Shown here: one piece after another, positions 16,079 to 23,539 of the stretch | How positions within the stretch are numbered: position 1 is the stretch's first letter | Layout: each line of letters opens with the position of its first letter | Origin: Gammaproteobacteria bacterium | GTDB taxonomy: Bacteria; Pseudomonadota; Gammaproteobacteria; Enterobacterales; Alteromonadaceae | Assembly: GCA_002401725.1 (NCBI GenBank) | Contig: NVTW01000007.1 | Location: forward strand, 11,875-46,091 | Direction: 5' to 3' | Length of the DNA stretch: 34,217 bases | Made by a program: the position numbers and the translations under genes | The notes under the pieces: model-generated | The model's input: the letters and a program-made list of their open reading frames with translations, nothing else | Databases searched by the model: none | Told to the model about the DNA's origin: nothing

Positions 16079-17506
16079 TTATATTTGCTCTTGCCCCTGC
16101 TCTAGTGCTTTTTTATCCGCTGCTAAACGATCAAAATATTCTTTCGCTGCTTGTTTCACTTTCGGCGCTAATAACAAAGTAGAGATCATGGTCGGAATTG
16201 CCATAGTGGCATACATAATATCAATAACATTAATAACGATACTAAACGAGGTTACCGCACCAACTACGATTAAGGTTAAATAAAACCATACATAGACTTT
16301 TTCAAATTTAGGACCAAATAAAAAATGCGCGCATTTACCACCATAATACCAAAAGGTTAATACTGTACTGGTACTTAAAAAGAACACCACCAAAGTAAGT
16401 AAGTAGCCACCCACAACGGGTATGTTTTGATCAAAAGCTTGCGCGGTTAAACTTACGCCAGTTAAACCACTTCCTGGTGAATTTAAGTCTAAAACGCCAG
16501 TCGTTAAAATGGCCAACGCGGTACAAGTACAAACAATAAGTGTATCCACAATAGGGCCGAGTGTCGCCACTAAGCCTTCGCGAATAGGTTCATTGGTTTT
16601 TGCCGCGCCATGTGCCAAAGATTCGGTGCCAATACCGGCTTCATTAGAAAAGGCACCGCGTTGTACACCAATTAAAATAACGGTGCCAACAAAGCCGCCC
16701 GCTACTGAATCTCCGTTAAAAGCGCCGCTAAAAATAGCCAGTAATGAACTAGGAATGTGTTCGATATGGGTTGCTAATACATAAAGAGTCATTACTAAGT
16801 ATAAAGCTACCATAAAAGGTACAACGCGGCTGGTTACCGCAGCAATACGTGATAATTTGCCCATAACAATGGAGGTAATTAAAGCGAATAAAATCAAGCC
16901 AGCGGCTAAATCAAAGGTAAAATGTTCTGATGTTGTCGCTAATCCCTGTGGAATAGCAATGAAATCACGCAATACCTGTACTAGCTGATTAATTTGAAAT
17001 ATTGGTAGCGCACCAAACATCGCACCGATACTAAATAGCCAAGCAAGCGGTAACCATTTTTTACCTAAGCCTTCGCGAATAACATACATAGGGCCACCTT
17101 GGAGATGACCATTGCGATCATAACCGCGATATTTAATGGCTAAACTGGCGGTATAAAATTTAGTCGCAACACCAACTAATGCCGTTACCCACATCCAAAA
17201 AATAGCGCCAGCGCCACCTAAGGTGATCGCCACTGCCACACCTGAAATGTTGCCTAATCCAAGTGTGCCAGAAAGTGCTAACATTAATGCTTGAAAATGT
17301 GAAACATCACCTTGGCTTTTAGCTCGGTCTTCGTCCTGCACTTTGCCTAGGGTTATATCTAACGCATGTTTGAGGTATAAATAGGGCTTAAAGCCAGAAT
17401 GAAAAACAAAAAACAAACCGCCGCCTACTAATAAAATAACCAGCGGTAAGCCCCACATAAAAGCGACCACTTGACTTAATATTATATTGATTGTTTCCAT
17501 TAGCAT
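16079..17506 (-). CDS. alsT: Sodium:alanine symporter, AGCS family
   Basis: This inner-membrane protein of 475 residues has about ten or eleven hydrophobic segments and is an amino acid carrier of the alanine/glycine:cation symporter family, importing alanine, glycine or glutamine with sodium. Family blocks seen are GNISGVAVAITLGGAGA and NEAGIGTESLAHGAAKTNEP. An ATG at residue 3 is an alternative start; neither has a strong ribosome site. Sodium coupling suits a marine host. The exact substrate cannot be read from sequence. thpR follows with a one-base gap. Confidence 0.92.
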   Translation of the reverse strand: MLMETINIILSQVVAFMWGLPLVILLVGGGLFFVFHSGFKPYLYLKHALDITLGKVQDEDRAKSQGDVSHFQALMLALSGTLGLGNISGVAVAITLGGAGAIFWMWVTALVGVATKFYTASLAIKYRGYDRNGHLQGGPMYVIREGLGKKWLPLAWLFSIGAMFGALPIFQINQLVQVLRDFIAIPQGLATTSEHFTFDLAAGLILFALITSIVMGKLSRIAAVTSRVVPFMVALYLVMTLYVLATHIEHIPSSLLAIFSGAFNGDSVAGGFVGTVILIGVQRGAFSNEAGIGTESLAHGAAKTNEPIREGLVATLGPIVDTLIVCTCTALAILTTGVLDLNSPGSGLTGVSLTAQAFDQNIPVVGGYLLTLVVFFLSTSTVLTFWYYGGKCAHFLFGPKFEKVYVWFYLTLIVVGAVTSFSIVINVIDIMYATMAIPTMISTLLLAPKVKQAAKEYFDRLAADKKALEQGQEQI

Positions 17507-17564
17507 CTTATTTTAGTGAAGTGCAATAATATTATACTAATTCGAAGTTATTCCCAAGCTAGCT

Positions 17565-18611
17565 TTAATGCGTCATTTTCCATAATTGGGTTGATAGTTG
17601 TTCTATAGGCTGTTCAGGATCGTTTAGGATCCAATTTACTAAAGCTTTTGCAACATCGGGTATTATTTTAGTTACTGTGTTCTCTTGGTTATTTATGGTG
17701 GCTAGCCATGTTTCGGTCGTTTTTTCACAAAGCTCATGCATTATCGTTGCAAATTTTAATTGTGCGAGCGCATGCGCATTCGACAGTTGCTCCATTTGCC
17801 CTTTTATTGGTTTGGTTAATATGGGTAAAGATAAATGCAAACACTCACTAATAAGCTCAAAACCACTATTGCAAATTACCCCTCTGGCTTGACATAAATC
17901 GTTTTTAAAGCCTTGGTAGCAAACTTTTCTTAATGAAACATTAGCTTGGTTTTTATCCTCAACATCAGGTGCATATTGAATAAAATGCCATTGAGGAAAA
18001 TGTTGTAATAACTGAGTAACGGCCGTTTGGCTTTCAAAGGGTAAATATACAACAATAATATTGTTATGCTCTGTTAGTGTTTTTGTTTGTAATTGGGTAT
18101 CAATAATTGGCGGCAAAATATTATTGTCAAAAGCATGCCAGTGCAAGCCAACTGATTTTTTAGCAGGAGCAAAGTTTTTTAGAATGCTTTTAGCAATAAA
18201 ATTAGCGCCGGTAACTGGCGTGTTTTCACCAAAAGCATATTGATGACCAATACCAATAACGGGTTTGTTGTGAAGCTTAGCTGCCCAAGCGGTTACTGGT
18301 TCAAAGTCTGTAATTAACAAATCAAAATTATCAACCGGCAAGTTAATAACATCATAAAGAAACCGAAAAAGGTTATTGTGAAAGGCCGATTTTAAATAAT
18401 CAACTTGCCCATTTTGGGTCACAAAAGTGAGTCCTTGCCGATGCCAAAATTCGCCAAATGCTTCCATATCAAATAATTGCTGAGGATCTCGCCCACTAAA
18501 AAGGTATTGAACCTCAACATCAATTTTATGTTGATTAAAATATTTAGCCAACATTCTACTTCTAGAGATATGTCCATTGCCTGTTGCTTGAATACCATAA
18601 AGAATTTTCAC
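17565..18611 (-). CDS. Glycosyltransferase-like protein, MJ1255 family
   Basis: This 348-residue protein has a GT-B-like layout. The N-terminal MKILYGIQATGNGHISRS is the donor-fold loop of MJ1255/TIGR00661-type proteins, related to MurG and UDP-glycosyltransferases, and a C-terminal GFELISECLHLSLPILTKP block resembles a nucleotide-sugar binding region. It probably transfers a sugar to a lipid or envelope acceptor; the substrate is unknown. The GTG start shares its G with the TAG stop of the upstream PAP2 gene, so the two are translationally coupled. The pairing suggests a joint job on a lipid-phosphate-linked acceptor, which is inference. Confidence 0.8.
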   Translation of the reverse strand: MKILYGIQATGNGHISRSRMLAKYFNQHKIDVEVQYLFSGRDPQQLFDMEAFGEFWHRQGLTFVTQNGQVDYLKSAFHNNLFRFLYDVINLPVDNFDLLITDFEPVTAWAAKLHNKPVIGIGHQYAFGENTPVTGANFIAKSILKNFAPAKKSVGLHWHAFDNNILPPIIDTQLQTKTLTEHNNIIVVYLPFESQTAVTQLLQHFPQWHFIQYAPDVEDKNQANVSLRKVCYQGFKNDLCQARGVICNSGFELISECLHLSLPILTKPIKGQMEQLSNAHALAQLKFATIMHELCEKTTETWLATINNQENTVTKIIPDVAKALVNWILNDPEQPIEQLSTQLWKMTH

Positions 18612-19132
18612 TAATAAATTCCACTTGTTAATTGCGCAATGCAGGTACCAAGTAAGGCTCCTGCAATAATATCACTAGGAAAGTGCACACCTAAAATTAC
18701 CCGTGAGCAACTTACTCCCATAGCCCAAATCATTATTGGAAATGCCACTAAACCAAATTCCATCAAAGTTAAGTTTGCCAATAAAAAAGCGGCCATAGTA
18801 TGTCCAGAAGGAAAACTGAATTTATCTGATGCGGTCACAATACTTGAAAAATCTGGCACAATATCAGGAGGTCTTTTTCTTCTAAGACTATTTTTTAAGA
18901 TGAAATATAAACATCGTTCTAAAGCAAAACTCTTTAAAAGCAGCGAAGCAAAAGGGAAGCCTAATTCAGGGAGAATTAAACAATAAATATAGGGTAACAG
19001 CACTTGCAAGTAACCGTCGCCACTTGTTGAAATAGCCCTTACGCAGGTAATAAGCTTGGGGTAAAAACGAGACTTTCTACACCAAAGTAACATGCGTAAA
19101 TCGACTTTATAGATACTATTTAGCATTGTCAT
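18611..19132 (-). CDS. PAP2-superfamily membrane phosphatase
   Basis: This 173-residue integral membrane protein carries all three PAP2 motifs: K80-x6-R87-P88 (KNSLRRKRP), PSGH at 108-111, and S143-R144-x5-H150-x3-D154 (SRVILGVHFPSD). It should remove phosphate from a lipid such as phosphatidic acid, phosphatidylglycerol phosphate or undecaprenyl pyrophosphate, with the site facing the periplasm; which one is unknown. It overlaps the glycosyltransferase gene by one base. It is divergent from hrpB across about 130 bases. Confidence 0.88.
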   Translation of the reverse strand: MTMLNSIYKVDLRMLLWCRKSRFYPKLITCVRAISTSGDGYLQVLLPYIYCLILPELGFPFASLLLKSFALERCLYFILKNSLRRKRPPDIVPDFSSIVTASDKFSFPSGHTMAAFLLANLTLMEFGLVAFPIMIWAMGVSCSRVILGVHFPSDIIAGALLGTCIAQLTSGIY

Positions 19133-19262
19133 GGTGCTAACTTAATCATTAATTATGACTGTTGAGTGACAATTTTTTTTCAATATCGTGATCAATGAAA
19201 TACTCAAGCAATTGCTAATTAGATGGTACTATTAAATAAAGCTTTTACTTGAAAATAGTTTA

Positions 19263-21884
19263 ATGACCTCTGTGCTGCCGATTAACAATATAAAATCGTC
19301 CTTTATTCAGGCCATAGAAAATAATCAAACGGTGATTCTTTCTGCGCCACCGGGGGCGGGCAAATCAACTTGCTTGCCGCTGTGGTTGTTGGATATAGCA
19401 GAATTTTCAGGACAAAAAATATATCTTTTACAACCACGTCGTGTTGCCGTTAAAAATATTGCCCTGTATTTAGCGAGCGAGTTGGGTGAGTCGGTCGGAC
19501 AAACTATCGGTTATCGCTTACGTAATGAAACCAAGGTTTCCCAGCAGACTCAGTTAGAGGTGATCACCGAAGGTATTTTAACGCAAATAATGCAAAATGA
19601 TGCTGAGTTGTCTGATTGCGGCTTAGTTATTTTTGATGAATTTCACGAACGTAGTTTGCATGGTGATTTAGCGTTTGCGCTAGCGCGAGATATTCAGCAA
19701 GGATTACGTGACGATTTAAAATTGTTGTTGATGTCGGCGACACTTGATAGTGATTATATTCTCAAAAAACTCCCTGATGCGGTATCATTAAAAAGTTTGG
19801 GTCGAAGTTTTCCTATTGAAATTCATTACGATGTGCCGAGAGATAATTTACGTTGGCGAGAACATTTATTAGCTGTCATAAAAAATCAAATTCAAGAGCA
19901 AGTTCCAGATCAAACACCTTTTAAAAAAAGCAGCAGAGATTCAATATTAGTATTTTTACCGGGTATCGCGGATATTCACTTTTTAACTGAAAACCTAGTT
20001 AAGTTATTACCTAGCGATGTTGAATTACACCAACTTTATGGTGAATTAACCCTTAAAGCACAACAACAAGTTATTGCTCCCAGCCAGAACGGCAATCGAA
20101 AAATTGTATTAAGTACGAATATTGCCGAAACGTCACTGACCATTGAAGGCATAAATTGTGTGCTTGATTGCGGTTTTGAAAAACGAGCAATATACGACAA
20201 CGCAAGCTTAACGAATAAACTTGTTCAACAAAAAATTTCAAAAGCTTCGGCTATTCAACGTGCAGGACGAGCAGGGCGATTAATGGCGGGTAAGTGTATT
20301 CGTTTGTACGCTAAAGACGATTTTGAACGTCGTCCAGAGCAAAGTATTAGTGAAATTCAACAAGCTGATCTGTTACCCAGTTTTATAGAAGTGGCACGTT
20401 GGGGAGTGACTCAATTAACCGACTTACCCTTTTTAGAGCTGCCCAGCGAAGCCAAACAACAACAAACATGGCAAGAATTAGCCAATCTTAATATTGTTGA
20501 TAAAAAACGCAAACTAACCACTTTAGGTGATAAAATTACCAAGTTAAGCTGCCATCCTCGTTTTGCCAAAATGATTTTAGTGAGCAAGTTAAGCACATTA
20601 TTTCCACAACAAAATTATGCAAGCTTAGCGTGTTTGTTAGCCGCGACGTTAGAAGAGCGAGATCTCTTTCGCAGTGATCAAGCGCGTTTTAATAGCGATA
20701 TTCGCCAGCGTTTGCAGCTTTTAGTACGTAAACCACAGCAATATCAAAACATAATACTGCAAGCACAACGCTTAGCGAAACAAGCAACTATTACTTTTAA
20801 AAGTGTAATAAATTCACTGCCGATAAACGAAACTGGTTTGCTGCTTATTTTGGCCTATCCTGAGCGCATTGCTAAAATGCGTATGGGTAACAACATCAAT
20901 AATATGGTTGAATATTTATCTGCTAATGGCAAAGGTATTGCGCTTGATAGTCAAGATCCTTTGAGTAATGAGCATTTTATTGTTGCTGCACAAGTGACCC
21001 AACATAATACGTTTATTGTTGGAAAAAACACGGGTAAAAGTGGTAACCCAATTAGCAGTAAAAGTTTTGCAAAAATACAATTAGCAGCACCCATTGCACA
21101 AACACAACTAGAGCAATTTTTTAGCGATCAAATCACCACGGTTGAAACGCTTATTTATAATGAAACCAATGGTAAAATTAATGCCCGAAAACACACTAAA
21201 TTTGGTGCGTTAGTACTAACTGAGGTTAATGGGTCGAATAAACTAACCACTGAAAATATTGCCACAATGTGGACAAATATACTCAGCAATAAAGGTTTGT
21301 CGTTTTTAAATTGGCGAGCTGATGACATCGCCTTAAAAACTCGCCTGTTATGGTTAAATAACTTTGTTAACACAGCTCATTTCCCCGATGTATCAGACAA
21401 CACCTTATTGGCCACTTTATCATCTTGGTTTACGCCTTTTGTTGGCGAGATAAAAAATAAAATACAACTTAATAAGTTAAAACTAAGTGAAATGCTGTTA
21501 TCGTTACTTGATTATAATCAACAACAAAATTTCAAAAAACTTGCACCTAATTTTTTTATCGGACCAACAGGGCGGCGTTGTCCGATAACCTATAATACTG
21601 AGCAACAAGCACCTAAAGTGTCATTACCAATGCAAGAAGTGTATGGCTTTGCATTAACACCGCAAGTAGGCGATGTGCAAACAGGTAGAGGAATTCCTTT
21701 AGTTTTAGAATTATTATCGCCTGCGGGTAGACCAATTCAGGTAACTCAAGATTTAGCGCAATTTTGGCAAGGCAGTTATTTTGAGGTGCAAAAAGAGATG
21801 AAAGCAAAATATCCCAAGCACTATTGGCCGGATGATCCCACTAATGCTAAACCCACCAATAAAACCAAACGCCATATTCTTTAA
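19263..21884 (+). CDS. hrpB: ATP-dependent helicase HrpB
   Basis: This 873-residue DExH-box protein has Walker A APPGAGKS (28-35), DEFH (125-128, the HrpB form of motif II), SAT (158-160) and motif VI QRAGRAGR (near 335), then the HrpB C-terminal region. It belongs to the DEAH RNA helicase-like family; the cellular role of HrpB is poorly known. The order hrpB-mrcB is conserved with E. coli, here with one extra secreted orphan and a repeat block between them. It is longer than E. coli HrpB (about 810-825). The ATG at 19263 has no strong ribosome site. Confidence 0.95.
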   Translation: MTSVLPINNIKSSFIQAIENNQTVILSAPPGAGKSTCLPLWLLDIAEFSGQKIYLLQPRRVAVKNIALYLASELGESVGQTIGYRLRNETKVSQQTQLEVITEGILTQIMQNDAELSDCGLVIFDEFHERSLHGDLAFALARDIQQGLRDDLKLLLMSATLDSDYILKKLPDAVSLKSLGRSFPIEIHYDVPRDNLRWREHLLAVIKNQIQEQVPDQTPFKKSSRDSILVFLPGIADIHFLTENLVKLLPSDVELHQLYGELTLKAQQQVIAPSQNGNRKIVLSTNIAETSLTIEGINCVLDCGFEKRAIYDNASLTNKLVQQKISKASAIQRAGRAGRLMAGKCIRLYAKDDFERRPEQSISEIQQADLLPSFIEVARWGVTQLTDLPFLELPSEAKQQQTWQELANLNIVDKKRKLTTLGDKITKLSCHPRFAKMILVSKLSTLFPQQNYASLACLLAATLEERDLFRSDQARFNSDIRQRLQLLVRKPQQYQNIILQAQRLAKQATITFKSVINSLPINETGLLLILAYPERIAKMRMGNNINNMVEYLSANGKGIALDSQDPLSNEHFIVAAQVTQHNTFIVGKNTGKSGNPISSKSFAKIQLAAPIAQTQLEQFFSDQITTVETLIYNETNGKINARKHTKFGALVLTEVNGSNKLTTENIATMWTNILSNKGLSFLNWRADDIALKTRLLWLNNFVNTAHFPDVSDNTLLATLSSWFTPFVGEIKNKIQLNKLKLSEMLLSLLDYNQQQNFKKLAPNFFIGPTGRRCPITYNTEQQAPKVSLPMQEVYGFALTPQVGDVQTGRGIPLVLELLSPAGRPIQVTQDLAQFWQGSYFEVQKEMKAKYPKHYWPDDPTNAKPTNKTKRHIL

Positions 21885-21942
21885 CTAATACTATAGAATA
21901 AATGTTACCCGTGGCGCATTAAAAACTGTTTTTATTAATTTA

Positions 21943-22131
21943 CGTGCCTATGCACTTGGCTCAGGATCGTCATTCCCGAAGTCTTTTAATCGGACGTGGC
22001 ATGGATGCTACATCTTAGACAATGCATGGAGCATATTGTCCTGAATCTACGTCAAAAAATACAAAATCTTCGATAAAAACGTCTTGAAGATGACGATTTT
22101 AATAAATACCTGAGTGATCTGCAGAGGCATG
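21943..22131. repeat. MITE-like palindromic repeat, copy 2 with extra module
   Basis: It has the same ends as the copy at 9619-9758: TGCCTATGCACTTGGCTCAGG on the left in near-identical form and CCTGAGTGATCTGCA on the right, with terminal repeats here imperfect (GCAGAGGCA for GCATAGGCA). The interior shares ATCGTCATT, AGTCTTTTAA and the ATCTTCGATAAAAACGTC hairpin arm. Between them lies an additional segment of about 43 bases (22003-22045) absent from copy 1 but present, reversed, at 31692-31733. Confidence 0.8.
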
Positions 22132-22143
22132 TTAATTTATCAC

Positions 22144-22202
22144 CTGTAGGTTGGGCTTTAGCCCATCAAATAACAATTGACAGCATAAATGCCGACCTAC
22201 AG
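22144..22202. repeat. Short palindromic repeat with TGTAGGTTG ends, copy 1
   Basis: CTGTAGGTTGGGC at the left end pairs with GCCGACCTACAG at the right end, and GGGCTTTAGCCC forms a small inner hairpin. The total length is 59 bases. A similar 56-base element lies at 32690-32745. No coding potential; it looks like a REP-type dispersed repeat. Confidence 0.7.
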
Positions 22203-22359
22203 AAATAATACCGGCCAGTTTAACGTAGATAAAATAACCGAAAACTGTATATTGTTCCTAAATGCACCACGGGCAAATGTTATTTTATTGTAAAAAACAT
22301 TAGAAATATTGGGCTAGTTTGCTACACTAGCTGAAATTGTTTTAAAAGGATGTATTCTT

Positions 22360-23310
22360 TTGTTCAGATCTCTAAAAATTATATTAATTTTCTTATTCAC
22401 TATTGTTATTTCTAACAGTGCCTTAGCAACAGACCAAACTGTACGTGAAGTGTTTGATTTTATTAAAAAGAATCAAGCACAAGTCATGTCAACCATTTGG
22501 CAAGAAGACCACCTTATTTGGCGCGCCTATATGCAAAATAGGGCGTGTAAAAATAAAGAGCAAGCTCAACGTTTGTATTCCATTGTTCCTATAGATGCAA
22601 ATAAATTTGTTGCTGCGATGTCTGAAGCTTATCAACAAGCCGGAGGCGATCAAGACGTTATTGATAATGGATTACTTGATGATTTAAGTAGTTTTGCCTA
22701 TTTTGCCTATACCAATGGTTATATAAAAGGATATATCTATCGCGCACACGTTTATCTTAAATATTATGCTGAAATAAAAAACGAATTTTGTGATCTGGCT
22801 GATGTTAATGCGAGTGCAGAGCTTGATCAATTTTATGAAAAACACCAGCGGAAAATGAGTAATGAAACGATAAAATCGCTAAAACTTTATAAAGAATATG
22901 GCAGTATTTATGCAAACTATACCTTTGGCCAAGCAGCGTTCCATCAATTATTTAGAAAAAATGCGCCCTTTATTGATGCTTATGTTTTTGCGATTATTTT
23001 AAATAAAAATGATGACGCGATGTCTTTACTAAACTACATACAAAGTATTGATGTTAAAATTCAGTATTCTGTTGCCCTACTGGCTGAATTTGCTAAACAA
23101 GGAAAACTAAAAACGAGAACAGATTGGGCTCTCGATGCTAAAGCGTATGATTTATATTTAGGTGCCTACACCAGAGGTTTTCTGAGCGTTTATTCTCAAA
23201 TGAAAAACAATTATCCAGAGATAAATGAAAAAATTGAAAATTTTATGCCTAAGTTTCTAGCGACAAGTATGGAAAAACTAGCTCAGCTTCAAAAAGACAC
23301 TACTGAATAA
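22360..23310 (+). CDS. Secreted orphan helical protein
   Basis: I do not recognise this gene. It encodes 316 residues with a signal peptide (about 1-23, ending SNSALA) and a mature part rich in aromatic and charged residues that looks mainly helical, with a tyrosine-rich run SFAYFAYTNGYIKGYIY near 110-127. It carries two cysteines in the mature part. The start is TTG at 22360, supported by AAGGA nine bases upstream and by the signal peptide starting at once; no in-frame ATG gives a better start. It sits between hrpB and mrcB, which are usually adjacent, so it is an insertion relative to E. coli. A large hairpin with a T-run follows. Confidence 0.7.
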   Translation: MFRSLKIILIFLFTIVISNSALATDQTVREVFDFIKKNQAQVMSTIWQEDHLIWRAYMQNRACKNKEQAQRLYSIVPIDANKFVAAMSEAYQQAGGDQDVIDNGLLDDLSSFAYFAYTNGYIKGYIYRAHVYLKYYAEIKNEFCDLADVNASAELDQFYEKHQRKMSNETIKSLKLYKEYGSIYANYTFGQAAFHQLFRKNAPFIDAYVFAIILNKNDDAMSLLNYIQSIDVKIQYSVALLAEFAKQGKLKTRTDWALDAKAYDLYLGAYTRGFLSVYSQMKNNYPEINEKIENFMPKFLATSMEKLAQLQKDTTE

Positions 23311-23330
23311 ATATTACTACTGTACACTTG

Positions 23331-23396
23331 AAACCTTGGTTTGAATAAGTAAGTATGCTGCTTTCAGCTTTACTTTTTCAAGCAAGGTTTTTTATT
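23331..23396 (+). terminator. Long hairpin terminator
   Basis: An imperfect long stem joins AAACCTTG...TTGAATAAGTAA (23331 on) to TTACTTTTTCAA..CAAGGTTT (to 23390), and a TTTTTTATTT run follows. It lies 20 bases after the secreted orphan gene and should isolate it from mrcB. Confidence 0.7.
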
Positions 23397-23539
23397 TCCA
23401 CCGAGGCTTTATCTGTGAGTGGCACTATCGTTGTCAGCTGCTAAATAAAAAACTTTAAAATAAAGAGTTTTATTAGGGAATTTACTTGGGCTGTTTTATC
23501 ATAGTAGTGTTATAAGCTTTATGAGTTATTGTTCAATTT

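Larger units (their letters stand above)
21907..22273. repeat. Outer inverted-repeat pair enclosing two smaller repeats
   Basis: CCCGTGGCGCATT (21908-21920) and AATGCACCACGGG (22261-22273) form an imperfect inverted pair with one mismatch. They bracket the MITE-like repeat at 21943-22131 and the hairpin at 22144-22202. The 475-bp gap between hrpB and the next gene thus holds no gene that I can support and consists mostly of nested palindromic repeats. Whether the outer pair is a mobile element is inference. Confidence 0.5.
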
